Positions 1 through 11,737 are shown, numbered from the stretch's first letter. The stretch is 64,000 bases of DNA from Azorinus chamasolen (GCA_963576725.1 OY755243.1:39355243-39419242); one strand, 5' to 3'. The notes: a model not told the origin generated them from the sequence alone. A program made the numbers and translations.

Positions 1-41
1 ACAGAGGCGTAGAAAGGCGTATGTATGGAGGAAAGGGTTAA
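1..41 (+). mobile_element. PalA right end, cut by window edge
   Basis: Starts inside the module AGGCGTAGAAAGGCGTA and ends GGAAAGGGTTAA. The core lies left of the window. Confidence 0.7.
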
Positions 42-214
42 TAAGATGAATTTATTATAACAGAACATAGACAACGGGATTTTTTGGCCATGACAGAAAC
101 TGTAGAATCATATCTCTATTATACCATACGACCATATCCTACACGAGCCGTCTGATCTGGATCTATTGTGTTTGCAAAGACGTAGAAAGGCGTTTTTATG
201 GAGTAAAGAGTTAA
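38..214 (+). mobile_element. PalB copy sharing TTAA with the PalA end
   Basis: Left end is shortened. The body has ggccatgacagaaactgtag and a half core (CCGTCTGATCTGGATC), then tttgcaaag and gagttaa. Confidence 0.65.
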
Positions 215-764
215 ATGTTACACGAATACGTAGGAACACAATAGGTCATTATTTAGTAGCAGTATCAAGCATTTCTTTCAACATGGACTTGGATAATCCT
301 GTTCTCCATGAATATTAATGTCAGATAATTATAATGCCTATGAATATTAATTAGCTGGAACACCGCTTGTCTAATGTATTCATACGCGCTGGAAGTAGCT
401 CTTACGGAAGTATTCCAAAATTACTTTAGTCAACGAGTTTATAAAATTAAAATTATAAGTGATTAGCACAAATGTGAGATTCTGTTTATCATGTAAACAT
501 TTTTAAAAAGCCTATTTAATTAACCGAAACTATAGTGATGTAGTCTCCCTTCGTCATTTATATTTTGCGCCAAAAGGTGACGTTTATGGTAATTTGTCAT
601 TACAAATGACAAATGGTGTTCCAGATAGGGATTTCTAGTACTCCTATTTTTAGTAACTCATGCTATCGAGTACGTCTGAGAAACGAGATATTATATGTTT
701 ATTCCATAAGCAAAAAGAGCTAAACCTGATCAGACAGCTTAATAGGGGTCATATGATCTGGGTT
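215..764. other. Intergenic, no recognised feature
   Basis: AT-rich sequence without a coding frame. A short inverted repeat (atttgtcatt/acaaatgacaaat, near 590-613) is the only local structure seen. Confidence 0.5.
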
Positions 765-1002
765 ACTCAATGAATATTTATTTAAGAAATAAAGCCATTA
801 TGGACATTAATTAGATTAATTGTTACAATAGCATATGGACACCAGAATATTTAGCTATGGCAGAAACTGTGGAGTTTATAAATTTATTGTATCTTTAGAA
901 AACAGAGCAGACCCTGAACAGACGGTTCCAATAGGAGCCGCCTGATCTGGGTCTGTTCTGTTTGCAAAGGCGTAGAAAGGCGTATTTATAGAGAAAGGGA
1001 TT
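765..1002 (+). mobile_element. PalB copy
   Basis: Core AACAGAGCAGACCCTGAACAG, centre ccaataggagcc, right end GGCGTAGAAAGGCGTATTTA. Terminal TTAA has decayed on both sides. Confidence 0.75.
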
Positions 1003-1171
1003 ATAATTCACCAACGGTTATTATTTAGTTAATTCTTTTTTTTTTTTTTAAATAATTACTTAAAATAGAGTAACTCTGTTTGTCACTTGTACACGAAGTG
1101 TTTGCAAGTATTATCATAAATTTACTGAAAGAGCTCAAAGAGGTAATTGCCACAACCAATTTTTATGATGG

Positions 1172-1388
1172 TACATGTATAACGCTTTGAATGCAGGAAA
1201 AGAGGGTACATGTACTGGCATTTGGGACCTGTGCAGACCCAGACCAGAAGGTTCACAGAGGAGTCCTCTGATCAGAGTATACACTGTTTGTAATTCATAA
1301 TGCTTTAACAAATTTAACTCTTTCAAACTGAATGGGTCCCGCTGTCAAATACTGGTGTACCATTCCACTTTGAAACTGAGTCAATACC
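1172..1388. mobile_element. PalF copy
   Basis: From ctttgaatgcagg through a core gtgcagacccagacc/gatcagagtatacactg to attccactttgaaa. Arms are diverged. Confidence 0.6.
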
Positions 1389-1446
1389 GACGTACTAAAC
1401 CAGGAAGAGTTGTAAGAGATAAGCGCCACAGCTATGTTTATTCTGG

Positions 1447-1592
1447 TATAAACCTTTGAATGCACTGACATTTACAAACAGTGCAGACCAAGACCAGAGG
1501 GATCCTAGAATTTGAAGTAACCGCTGTAGTGACAATAAGAACGTCTGATCTGAGTCTGCACTCAGTCTGATCTGAGTCTGCACTGCTTACAA
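1447..1592. mobile_element. PalF copy, right arm partly duplicated
   Basis: Starts cctttgaatgcactg. The right-arm segment gtctgatctgagtctgcact occurs twice in tandem at 1551-1590. Confidence 0.55.
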
Positions 1593-1766
1593 CTACATGC
1601 ATTGATGTACCGTTGGGCATTACAACTACATGTATAACGGGTATAATCCGAGTCTTTGATGAGTGACACACATTCTGACAAACGCGGCGAATGATCACTG
1701 ATTGTTTGCAAAAACTATTTTCAATTTGTGTTGGGATCCGAGTTGGTATTTTTATTGATACATTTA

Positions 1767-1969
1767 CAGTAAAATCTCGATTATTCGAACACTAAAATTC
1801 GTATTATTATCGACCTTTAAGACAGGTGGAAGCTTAATGCATTGTGAAAGTCATGCAGAAAGCTCCTCTAGGAGCTTTCTGCATGTCTTTCACCATGCAT
1901 TAAGTAGCCACCTGCCTAAAAGGATCTAAATTCTTCTATAAAGGAAATTCGAATAATCGGAATTTACTG
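1767..1969. mobile_element. PalD copy with CAGTAAAATCTCG ends
   Basis: Flanked by TA on both sides. TIRs CAGTAAAATCTCGATTATTC and its diverged complement at the right end. Core GCTTAATGCA to GCAGAAAGCTCCTCTAGGAG is close to a perfect palindrome. These TIRs differ from other PalD copies although the core is the same. Confidence 0.8.
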
Positions 1970-2762
1970 TAAGTCTATTCAACTTTAACGGCCACTCCAA
2001 AACATTCGAGTGCTATATATTTTGTCCTGCAATATGCAACTACATGTATCTGTTTTTAAAGACTCGCGTGTTAATGAATTAGGCTGTCACTTTAAATCCA
2101 TTACTCCATGAATAGTCATACATGTATAAGAAAGTGTGATGTTTATTAACTACATTTGTATTCTGGCACCATGAACAAGGGATTTATTGTATCAAATCAA
2201 ACACTATGTAGAATCAAATCCATTTTTTCTGAATCTACTCTGTTTGTAAATCTACGGATTGAAGGGTTAAATCAACTAGTTAAGGCTTCGGTGGGAAAGA
2301 CGTTGTAGGCATGCTTTAATGTTACTGATCTGCTTGCATTGGGGCTTTCTGCATAACTTCTGAGTTCTGGATTAGGTCTCTTTCGTTTTGAGTTTTAGTC
2401 AGTGATATGGGGATTCACTATTTCGGTTCTTCATGCAAGTTCTTGAAGAAATTTGAAACCGAGCAACCAGAACCCTGAACATTGTATATGCTAGAGCGTG
2501 TGTTCGCAAAGCAGCGCAAAGGCAAACACTCGCATACACAGCTATACATGTAACTCTAGCATTCATATAATGTAAGGAAACTCATTTTAGATATTCTGAA
2601 ATTTGATATTTGTTTTGAACGATGTTATCAGTTAAGTGCATCAAATTCTTTGCAGAAAGATTTGCGTGGTTTGTTTACACTTTAGTCATAGATCTGAACG
2701 CCACATGCATTTATTGCCTATTGGCGTTTGTTAACTCAAAAACACTCCAGGATGTTCTGTAT
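1970..2762. other. Intergenic, no recognised gene
   Basis: No coding signal. The 61-codon frame at 2622-2804 has no recognisable domain and runs into a PalB end, so I treat it as chance. Confidence 0.5.
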
Positions 2763-2994
2763 TCCTTTTCCTGTTGTATATTCATGTTAGAAATAATGAC
2801 GTCATGAATATTAATTGAATTAATTTTTATAATGGCATATGAACATAGGACATTTTGGCTCAGGCAGAATGTGTAGAATCAGATCTACACTACACCATCA
2901 ACAAACAGAGCAGACCCTGATCAGACGGCTCCTGACCTGGGTCTACTCTGTTTGCAGATGCGTCAAATTGCGCTCACATAAGGAAAAGGGTTAA
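2763..2994 (+). mobile_element. PalB copy
   Basis: Left body ttcatgttagaaataatgac, core ACAGAGCAGACCCTGATCAG with a shortened centre (cggctcctgacctgg), right end aaaagggttaa. Confidence 0.75.
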
Positions 2995-3088
2995 ATACAA
3001 CAGAACCTCTCTTTCTCGGCTACTAAAAGGTTTTCAATACGACCAATAACTTCATGCAAGACTTAGACATTGTAGAACAGTAACGGTA

Positions 3089-3288
3089 CAGCAAAACCTC
3101 TCTAAATCGGGCGTTAGTATAGATATAGGTCTTGGAGACAGTTGACAGCTTAATACAGGGTAAAAGTCATACAGAAAACTTCTCTAGGAGTTTTCTGCAC
3201 GATTTTCACCCTGCATTAAGCAGACATCTGCCTAAAAGTATCTACAAATTATTCTCTACTAGAATTCCGGTTTAGAGTTATTTTCTAT
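3089..3288. mobile_element. PalD copy
   Basis: TA target, left end CAGCAAAACCTCTCTAAATC. Core cagcttaatacaggg ... acttctctaggagttttctg is slightly degraded. Right end is decayed. Confidence 0.7.
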
Positions 3289-3616
3289 AGTTAACAATTC
3301 TTAAATTTCTAATGATCAGATTATTCGACGCTGTTGGTTTCAGGCAGAGCAGTTGACACTGTTTGCCTGTAGTAAGAACATTCAACGCTCTTTATCAATT
3401 ATAAAATATTCCGATGCTGTTTGTCAATAATTGGAAATACTGATATAACATCGGAAACTGTTTGTCAACTGAACATTAGTCAGAATTCGACGTGACAGTG
3501 TCAAAGGTAAGAGCATTTAACGTTATTTGGCAATAGTTAGAACATTTGATAATGTGTGTCAATAGTCAGAACATAGGATGCTATTTGTCAATAGTTAGAA
3601 CATATGATGTTGTCTG
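3289..3616. repeat. Irregular repeat: ~35-45 bp units around gtcaatagttagaaca
   Basis: The phrase gtcaatagt(c/t)agaacat recurs about five times (3360-3615) with diverged spacers, just before the 36-bp minisatellite. Possibly an older, decayed array. Confidence 0.45.
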
Positions 3617-4402
3617 TTAGGCTACAGTCCCACTAGTGCACATTTTGTTCACTAGTGTGGCACACGGGACATACACCATTTTGTTCACTAGTGTGACAGA
3701 CGGGACATACAACATTTTGTTCACTAGTGTGGCAGACGGGACATACAACATTTTGTTCACTAGTGTGACAGACGGGACATACAGCATTTTGTTCACTTGT
3801 GCGGCACACGGTACATACAGCATTTTGTTCACTATTGTGGCAGACGGGACATATAACCCTTTGTTCACTAGTGTAGCAGACGGGACACACGGGACATACA
3901 ACATTTTGTTCACTAGCGTGACACGCGGAACATTCCAGATTTTCTTCACTAGCGTGACACACGGTACATGCAACATTATGTTCACTAGTGTGGCAGACGG
4001 GACATATAACCTTTTGTTCACTAGTGTGGCAGATGGGACATACAACATTTTGCTTACTAGTGTGACACACGGGACATACAACATTTTGTTCACTAGTGTG
4101 GCAGATGGGACATACAACATTTTCCTTACTAGTGTGACACACGGGACATACAACATTTTGTTCACTAGTGTGGCACACGGGACATACATCATTTTGTTCA
4201 CTAGTGTGACACATTAGAAATACAACATTTTGTTCACTTGTGTGGCACACCGGACATACATTTTGTTCACTAATGTGGCGGACCGGACATATATGTTGTT
4301 CACTAGGGTTGCACACGGGACATACAATATTTTGTTCACTATCGTGGCACACAGAGCATACAACATGTTGTTCATTAGTGTCACACACGGGACATACAAC
4401 AG
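3617..4402. repeat. 36-bp minisatellite, about 21 copies
   Basis: Unit runs ttcactagtgtggcacacgg then gacatacaacattttg, with single-base and small indel variants. A 36-bp unit without stops leaves frames open on both strands. One minus frame reads as repeated CPVCHTSEQNVV. No splice or start context supports a gene. Confidence 0.9.
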
Positions 4403-4638
4403 AACATCTCTATAGCGGTCGCTTAACCCTTCCCTTCCTGTCTTTAACGACTATCAAAAACAGCTTTAATCATTGGTCTGTAAGACAGATGGTAGCTTAA
4501 TGCAGGTCAAAAGCAATGCAGAAAACTCCCATAGGAGCTTTCTACATATAACGATTGCCCTGCATTGAGCAACCGTCTGTTTTGAAGACACATATGTTCA
4601 ATAAATGAACAGCCGCTAAGGATATGTTCTACTTTACT
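4399..4638. mobile_element. PalD copy, degraded
   Basis: Left end acagaacatctctatagcgg. Core agcttaatgcaggtcaaaag to ctcccataggagctttctac, with a right arm ending near 4638. Left flank carries an extra ~40 bp. Confidence 0.65.
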
Positions 4639-4995
4639 ACACTGTGAAGGCAATACAGAGTAGTCATCTCTGCGTAACTTATCTCCAGCATGAAGCTATC
4701 ACTTGTGTTAAAACCCAACAATCTGGACGTTGTAGAGATGTTTAACTGTACTGTTCCACACTTCCTACATCGCTGATCCAATTCTACATTGTTTGCACTT
4801 GTCCGAGTACCACATTTTGCCTGTAACTCTGTTTACTTATTTCAGGGCTCGATGGTGGGCGAATGTTGTACTATGTACTGGTGCTGGATGTGCACATTGT
4901 GTCAGGAAGATCGAGAGCTATATGCCATGGGACTTTAAAGCAAGCGCCCTCATCACTGTTTGGCTGCAAATGGCGAAACCATGACAGATTTTGAA

Positions 4996-5052
4996 AACAG
5001 TTTGGATCCAGATGAGACGTCCAGTCAGTCAGAGTCTCGTCAAAACTGTTTG
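4996..5052. mobile_element. PalG core fragment
   Basis: aacagtttggatccagatga and the right arm agtctcgtcaaaactgttt, with a degraded centre. Confidence 0.55.
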
Positions 5053-5071
5053 ACGCCATTATTATACCCCC

Positions 5072-5289
5072 TTAACCCATTCCCGCATACTGACGCCTTT
5101 TGACGCTTCTGTAAAAGTCACTTAATGAAACCATTGTGATAAATAGAGCATTTGCTCCACAGGAGCAAATGCTGTATTTATCACAATGGTTTCAAAACTA
5201 CACAATTCCTTTTCTCTAATTAATACCCCTTTCTGGTAGATTTAATCCAAGAGGTTGGATCTAAAATAGCCTAAGTGGGAATGGGTTAA
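5072..5289 (-). mobile_element. PalA copy, CCACAGG centre subtype
   Basis: TTAACCCATTCCCGCAT to GGGAATGGGTTAA with TTAA at both ends. Palindromic core 5127-5193, centre gctccacaggagc. Confidence 0.85.
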
Positions 5290-5352
5290 AGAAATTGAAA
5301 AACAATTCACTTTGACTTCTGAAGTGGACAATGACTTGACATGGCGGTATAC

Positions 5353-5568
5353 GGTTTAACTATTTCGCTGCCAATGTCGCATTATTGATTACCTATGCAA
5401 ACAGTTTGGATTCAGATGAGACGCCAGTAACTCGGCGTCTCATCAGAATCCAAACTGTTTGTTACTGTGACAATGGTTTTTGAAGCAAAAATGAAGAATA
5501 TTATATAAAAAATGTAGCAGACGATAAAGTTTGCAGACGACAAACTTTAGCAACGAAAGAGTTAAAGG
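5353..5568. mobile_element. PalG copy
   Basis: Core 5394-5462: caaacagtttggattcagat to the complementary arm with centre gccagtaactcggc. The right flank has gcagacgaca...ttagcaacgaaagagttaa. Confidence 0.7.
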
Positions 5569-6079
5569 GTCCACAAAGTATATGGCTGTTTGATGTATCT
5601 AGAGAAAGTTTGACCCTTGTTTCGATTGAGAATACACCACTAATATAGCACTGTACTTCTATAATGTGTAACCATTGTGTATATACATATGCTACGCTCA
5701 GTGAGAATAAGTCTCTTTGTGATTGAAAACATTGCAGACCCAGATCAAATGTCACTTCTATGGTGAGATATCAAGTTTTATACTATATCGGATGACTTTC
5801 TACATATTCTGATGAATGTTGAATAGTGAATACGGTGGTCTGGATCTACACTGTTTGTCACGCGGTGAGACCTATTTTCCCAGAGAGCAGCTTATATTAT
5901 ATGTCTTTGAAAAGTTTCTTTCTAACTTATTCTACTCAATCAAGCACAAAATGTAAATAAATTTGATCTTTTCTTAATGAACTTGGTCAATTATTTTTAA
6001 TTAATTTAGATTTGTGCCATGTACATGTTAAATGCATGCATAATAAATCATATATAGGTTTTGCTTTCATACCCATATT

Positions 6080-6318
6080 TTAATCCCTAACCTGATGAAT
6101 ATGTAAGAAATAATGACATCATATATATTAATTAGCTAAATTTTATGATGACAGTATATGAAACTGGATGTTTGGGCCATGACTGAAACTGTAGAATTAA
6201 ATCTATATAAAATCATATGCAAATAGGTAGACCATGATCGGACGACTTCAACAGGGGTTGTCTTATCTGGATCTACTCTGTTGCAAATACATTACAATGC
6301 GTATCCATGGAGTAGGTG
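6080..6318 (+). mobile_element. PalB copy, core diverged
   Basis: Typical body gtaagaaataatgacatcat and ggccatgac. Core atgcaaataggtagaccatg, centre tcaacagggg. Confidence 0.7.
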
Positions 6319-6695
6319 GTTGCTTAATGCAAAATAAAATGGAGAAAATCTTTCCGCATAACTTATGTCCTACATTCGTCGGGAGGTCTCTATCAGATGT
6401 CAGTACACATTTACTGTTATTGTACATATTTGGTTTGGGTGCCATAGTGACCAGCGAGTTATGATCATTTAGCCCCCACCACTGCGGTTCGAACACCGGC
6501 CTGTGCGTTTAGATTGTTCATGTCCGAAAGCCTTCAAGCTGACTTGCGGTAGGTCGGAGGTTTTATCAGGGTGTTTTGCAATACATGAAACTGCATTTTT
6601 TCCACACACAGAAATCCTCCACCTGCAATTAGCTGGACGTTGCGGTATGACTGAAATATTGTAGAAATAACGTAAAACCCTGATACAATCAAATA

Positions 6696-6899
6696 CAGTA
6701 GAACCCCTCTAATGCGACACCTAAAAGACGTATAAATATAGGTGGTAGAGGCAGGTGGTAGATTAATGCAGGACAAAAGTAATGCAGAAAGCTCCTAGAG
6801 GAGCTTTCTGCATTACCTTTGTCCTGCATTTAGCAATCACATGCTTATTACGACACCCATGTTTATTTATTAAGTGGTTGCGTTAGTGGGGCTCTACTG
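6696..6899. mobile_element. PalD copy, full length
   Basis: TA | CAGTAGAACCCCTCTAATGC ... ggggctctactg | TA. Core arms ttaatgcaggacaaaagtaa and complement around GCTCCTAGAGGAGC. Confidence 0.85.
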
Positions 6900-7222
6900 T
6901 ATATCTGGCTTGGTAACCACATCACTTGGTCTAAATCACTCTCACCTCATACAATATACCATGTTATTCATTGTATAAATAGCATTTGTCTTTTGTTGAA
7001 ATACATGACCAGCATATAACCGCATGATTCTTTTTTGACAAACAACAATAATTTGATAAAGTTTGGTAAAGAGTCACCTTAGGAACATTTACTGAAATTC
7101 ATGAAGTGGTTTCAGAGAAGTCGATTTTAAATTTAATGTTAAATGATGTTAAATTTCAGACAACTTTGAAAATTAAATCCACCCCAGATGGGTTATATCT
7201 AGATATCTCGGCAAAGGGTCCA
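6900..7222. other. Intergenic, no recognised feature
   Basis: AT-rich, no coding frame and no Pal core in 320 bp. Confidence 0.5.
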
Positions 7223-7450
7223 TTAACCCTTTATCTCATATGCTATTGTAGACCCAACCTCTTTGAATGAATCTACCGAAAACGAGCATTAACTAGAGAC
7301 ACGGAACATTTTAGAATTTTATAGTTTTGGAACCATTGTTATAAATAGAGCATTTGCTCCTATAGGAGCAAATGCTCTGTTTATTACAATGGTTTTATAA
7401 AGTGATTTTTACAGAGGCGTAGAAGGCGTATTTATGGAGGAAAGAGTTAA
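7223..7450 (+). mobile_element. PalA copy
   Basis: TTAACCCTTTATCTCAT to GGAGGAAAGAGTTAA. Core with two arm mismatches (ttgttataaat, tttattacaa) but a perfect centre gctcctataggagc. Confidence 0.85.
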
Positions 7451-7460
7451 GGGATGCATA

Positions 7461-7597
7461 CAGTAGAACCCGTCTATAGCAAACATATAATGAGTAAACA
7501 TTAGTGTGTATAACAACATATGATTGCTTAATGCAGGTCGAAAGTAATACAGAAAACTCCTAGTGGAGCTTTCTGCATAACTTTCGTCTTGAATTAA
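7461..7597. mobile_element. PalD copy truncated at a trinucleotide tract
   Basis: TA | CAGTAGAACCCGTCTATAGC, core with ctcctagtggagc. The right end is replaced at a (TCA)n run. Confidence 0.7.
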
Positions 7598-7635
7598 ACA
7601 TTATCATCATCATCATCATCATCAACATCATTACA
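7598..7635. repeat. (ATC)n microsatellite
   Basis: About seven perfect units of atc followed by imperfect ones, at the broken edge of a PalD copy. Confidence 0.85.
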
Positions 7636-7881
7636 ATACAATAAAATCAAATCTAATTTACAAAACAAAATCTAAAATATATTCATCTGTGTCTAATCTG
7701 GTTAAAAAGCGTAAGTGGGCGTTTCTTTCATTCCTAGTACTGACAACATGAGAGTATGATTTTGATTATTTAAGGGACGTTATCCATAGAATTAACCGGT
7801 GAGTTTCGCAATTTGGTTGTCGCCCTTGTTGAAAAAAAGCGCAATTTTGTGAGTAGTACTTTTTGCTATTAGTTCATTAAA

Positions 7882-8096
7882 CAGTAGAGTTTCGTGAATG
7901 CGACCACGTAATGTATTAACATGGCAGTCTGTGAAAATCAGGTGGTTGCTTAATACAGGATAAAAGTTATACAGAAAGCTTCTATGGGAGATTTCTGCTT
8001 AACTTTTGTCCTGCAATAAGCTACCATCTGTTTTAAAACTTCAGAATTAGCCTTCTTTAAGTGCTCGTATTAGCGAGACTTTATCGTATTAATGAC
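7882..8096. mobile_element. PalD copy
   Basis: CAGTAGAGTTTCGTGAATGC left end. Core ggtggttgcttaatacagg to cttctatgggagatttctgc. The right TIR is decayed (gactttatcgta). Confidence 0.7.
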
Positions 8097-8328
8097 ACGT
8101 ATTTATTATCTGAATTTAAAGCTTTTAGCAGATGTTGGTCATAAGCATTTCAATGGCTGCTTTGACATTAGGTTCTTTTTTGCAGTTTCCGGCTGTTTAA
8201 TTAGATATGATTGCTCGTTAGATTGCAAGGCTTCCTTCTCTTCTGTAAGGTCTGTCTAATGTGCATTGTTGGAATACTGGGTTGGGGGACAGTGCATGCA
8301 AGTGTATCATGGTAAAAAGCATTGTTTT

Positions 8329-8466
8329 AACCATTTGAATGCAGAATGTTGAATGGTAATGTCAATTCAATACAAAGGGTATAGATGATTTTGAATGATA
8401 AACAGTACAGACATGATCGGAGAGCTCCTTAGATGATCTGTGAATAGGGTGTACATTGTTTGCAAA
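8329..8466. mobile_element. PalF-like fragment
   Basis: catttgaatgcagaatgttg, then a diverged core acagtacagacatgatcgg and gtacattgtttgcaaa. Confidence 0.5.
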
Positions 8467-8468
8467 TA

Positions 8469-8787
8469 CGGTTGAACTTTGATATCTCGAAATCCAAGGG
8501 ACTATACAAATTAGTTCGAGATAACAGAAGTTCGAGATATCGGATTCCTAATCTGGACAATTTCTGAAGTTGACAGCTTAATGCAGGTGTAAAGTAATGC
8601 TGAAAGCTCCTACAGGAGCTTTCAGCATTACTTTACACCTGCATTAATCTGCCACATGTGTTTCTAGATATCCGTAGTGATACATTTAAGAGCAATTCTG
8701 TATTGTAAGTTTTGGAAGGACCGAACTTTTAGTTCGAGATATCCCGAAGTTCGAGTTATCCGAGTTCGAGATATCGAAGTTCAACTG
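8469..8787. mobile_element. PalE copy with GATATCTCGA ends
   Basis: TA | CGGTTGAACTTTGATATCTC at left and GATATCGAAGTTCAACTG | TA at right, with an inner gttcgagata repeat on both sides. The middle holds a long perfect palindrome (gcttaatgcaggtgtaaag ... centre gctcctacaggagc), the same core type as PalD. Confidence 0.85.
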
Positions 8788-9110
8788 TACTAATATATTC
8801 ATGTCCCGTATCCAAAGGGTTAAATATTGGAATGGCATAATAAGTTGGTATGCAACATCATAAACGTCTTCAAACTGGTTTCAAATTACTCTTTATGTTT
8901 CCCAAATAAACAATAATCTTATAGTCCAGTTTTAGTTAAAATGACCTTAACCTTCTATAACTAATTTCAACTACTAGTACATGTTTAAGAATTGCCTAGT
9001 TGAGTTGTAAGTTGACTTTGTTTATCCAGTATCCTAACCATAAAAAGAGACAAATCTCTTAATATGCTACTATACCACTCGTAGCTTAAAGCCCGCCTTT
9101 TACGATATCA
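8788..9110. other. Intergenic, no recognised feature
   Basis: Nothing supported beyond a short gggttaaat that may be a lone Pal end near 8818. Confidence 0.45.
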
Positions 9111-9111
9111 G

Positions 9112-9265
9112 GGTCCATGCTTATAAAACTTTTAGTTGAGTATTAATTCGTTCTCAAGTTTTTGATTGGTCAGATTTGAGCCAAAGGCTTGAGAACTCAA
9201 ATCTGACCAATCAAAAGCTTGAGAACGAACTCAGACTCAACTTTAAAGCTTTATAAGCATGGACC
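9112..9265. mobile_element. PalH hairpin element
   Basis: GGTCCATGCTTATAAA ... TTTATAAGCATGGACC with arms of ~70 bp and centre gagccaaaggcttgag. Flanked by CAG (left) and CTG (right), both CWG. It sits against a PalB-like right core (gtctgctctgtttgc). Confidence 0.85.
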
Positions 9266-9353
9266 CTGGTCATGGTCTGCTCTGTTTGCTTATATATTTC
9301 AGAATTGACTCTCTACTGTTTGCCATGGCAATGATTTCCTTGTTTTATATGCT

Positions 9354-9577
9354 TTAACCCGTTCCATCATAGGCTGTTTTTAGATCCAATCTCTTTGAAT
9401 AAATCTACCGAAAAGGAGCATTAACTAGAGTTAATGAAAATTTTAGAATTTTGTAGTTCTTAAACCATTGTGATAAATAAAACGTCCTTAGGAGCAAATG
9501 CTCTGTTTATCACAATGGTTTCAAAAAGTGACTTTAACAGAGGCGTAGAAAGGCATATTTATGGAGGAAAGTGTTAA
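9354..9577 (+). mobile_element. PalA copy, left core arm damaged
   Basis: TTAACCCGTTCCATCAT to GGAGGAAAGTGTTAA. The left arm reads gataaataaaacgtcct while the right arm is intact. Confidence 0.85.
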
Positions 9578-9603
9578 TAGAATAAGAAACAATATTCATA
9601 AAA

Positions 9604-11310
9604 TAAAGGGTACACTGATACAATGAGGACAATAATACATGTTAGAATAAGGATAAAGTGATAACAAAATACATGTGATGACAAGGATAAAGTGAGGAAA
9701 AGGATGCATGCGAGGACAAGGATACAATGAGGACAAGGATACAGCGAGGACAAGGATGCAATGAGGACAAGGATACACGTGAGGACAAGGATACAGGTAA
9801 GGACAAGAACACCTGTGGGGACAAGGATACAGGTAAGGACAAGGATAAATCGAGGACAAAGATACATGTGAGGACAAGAATAAATTGAGGACAAAATACA
9901 TGCGAATACAAGGATAAAGTGAAGACAATGATACAGGTGAGATCAAGAATAAAGATGAGCACAAAGATACATGTGAGGGTCAGGATACATGTCAACCAAG
10001 GATAAAGTGAAGACAATGATACAGGTGAGATCAAGAATAAAGATGAGCACAAAGATGCATGTGAGGGTCAGGATACATGTCAACCAAGGATAAAGTGAAG
10101 ATAATGATACAGGTGAGATCAAGAATAAAGATGAGGACAAAGATACATGTGAGGGTCAGGATACATGTCAACCAAGGATAAAGTGAAGACAATGATACAG
10201 GTGAGATCAAGAATAAAGATGAGGACAAAGATACATGTGAGGGTCAGGATACATGTCAACCAAGGATAAAGTGAAGACAATGATACAGGTGAGATCAAGA
10301 ATAAAGATGAGCACAAAGATGCATGTGAGGGTCAGGATACATGTCAACCAAGGATAAAGTGAAGATAACGATACAGGTGAGATCAAGAATAAAGATGAGG
10401 ACAAAGATACATGTGAGGGTCAGGATACATGTCAACCAAGGATAAAGTGAAGACAATGATACAGGTGAGATCAAGAATAAAGATGAGGACAAAGAAACGG
10501 TTGATAACGAGGATAATGTAAGGACAAAAATACATGTGAGGATAATAATAAAGTTAAGAGAAGGATACGTAGATAAAGTGAGGACTGATACATGTGAGGA
10601 CAAGGATAAAGTGAGGATATTGATACAGGTTAGGAAATTGATACATGTGTGGACAAAGATACGATGAGGCCAAGGATAACGTGATGCATGGATACAAGTG
10701 AGGACAAGCATAATGTGAGGACAAGGATACAGGTGAGGACAAGGATACGTTAGGACAAGGATAGATGTGAGGACAAGGATACAATTGAGGACAATGATAA
10801 AGTGAAGACACATATACAGGTGAGGACAATGATACAGGTGAGGATGAGGATAAAGTGAGGACAAGGATAAAGCGAGGACAAGGATAAAACGAGGACTAGG
10901 ATAAAGCGAGGACCAGGATAAAGCGAGGATCAGGATAAAGTGAGGACAATGATAAATGTGAGGACAAGGATACAAATGAGGACAATGATAAAGTGAAGAC
11001 ACATATACAGGTGAGGACAATGATACAGGTGAGGACGAGGATAAAGTGAGGACAAGGATAAAACGAGGACTAGGATAAAGCAAGGACCAGGATAAAGCGA
11101 AGACCAGGATAAAGTGAGGACAAGGATAAAGTGAGGACAATGATAAATGTGAGGACAAGGGTAAAGTGGTGACAATGGTAAAGCGAGGACGAGGATAAAG
11201 TGGGGACAAGGATAAAGTGAAGAAAGGGATGAAGTGAGAACGAGGATACATGTGAAGACAAGGATAAAGTGAGAATAGGGATACAGTGAGGACAAAGTAC
11301 ATTTTGACGT
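9604..11310. repeat. Purine-rich minisatellite, ~17-18 bp unit
   Basis: Variants of gaggacaaggataaagt fill about 1.7 kb. The minus strand is open in several frames and reads as Leu/Ser/Cys/Pro/His repeats (e.g. SLYPCPHFILVL), including a 348-codon frame; these are products of the repeat. Confidence 0.9.
9918..10495. repeat. 88-bp higher-order repeat inside the minisatellite, about 6.5 copies
   Basis: The segment from gaagacaatgatacaggtga to tcaaccaaggataaagt repeats every 88 bp (9921, 10009, 10097, 10185, 10273, 10361, 10449). Variants agcacaaagatgcatg and aggacaaagatacatg recur, indicating recent expansion by multi-unit steps. Confidence 0.9.
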
Positions 11311-11370
11311 TCAAAGGCTGAAACAAGGAACTGTCAACCACGACATATGAAATTCAATAAGTTTAATTCT

Positions 11371-11546
11371 TTAACGCATTTGCTCCCAAGATCCCATATC
11401 TGATCAGAGTCTACACTGTTTGCTGATAGGAAATTCAATGTAAAACAAAACAGAAATGAAAATTTAGACCAGAGACCCCTTAGATAAAAAAATGGACTAA
11501 TCCAATATATAAGCATGGAAGAATCTACTGGGAGCAAATGGTTTAA
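11371..11546. mobile_element. TTAA-bounded element related to PalF
   Basis: Ends TTAACGCATTTGCTCCC and GGGAGCAAATGGTTTAA form an inverted repeat. The interior has gatcagagtctacactgttt, matching the PalF right arm. Confidence 0.65.
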
Positions 11547-11737
11547 GCGGATGCTATATAGTGGTTTTGCTGTGATATACAAAAATAAAGTGAAGACGTT
11601 ACAAGAATTTGAATTGAAACACTTAATTCGGGTTTTGATCTAGCTGTTCAGTTCAGAAATGAGACTATCGGTTATATATAACATTAGTTTTGTTCTTCTG
11701 ATTAGTACATGTGTAAATATTTCGTAACCATTCTGTC

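Noticed and set aside
3617..4402. Three long open frames (193-251 codons) on both strands as genes
   Set aside because: They are frames of a 36-bp tandem repeat lacking stops. No independent sequence, start context or splice sites.
5127..5193. Perfect hairpins as transcription terminators or operators
   Set aside because: Eukaryotic context; the palindromes are dispersed repeats with TTAA or TA boundaries, not tied to gene ends.
9574..11341. Minus-strand frames up to 348 codons, Leu/Ser/Cys-rich, as membrane proteins
   Set aside because: Translations of the purine-rich minisatellite; frames repeat every 88 bp in register with the DNA repeat.
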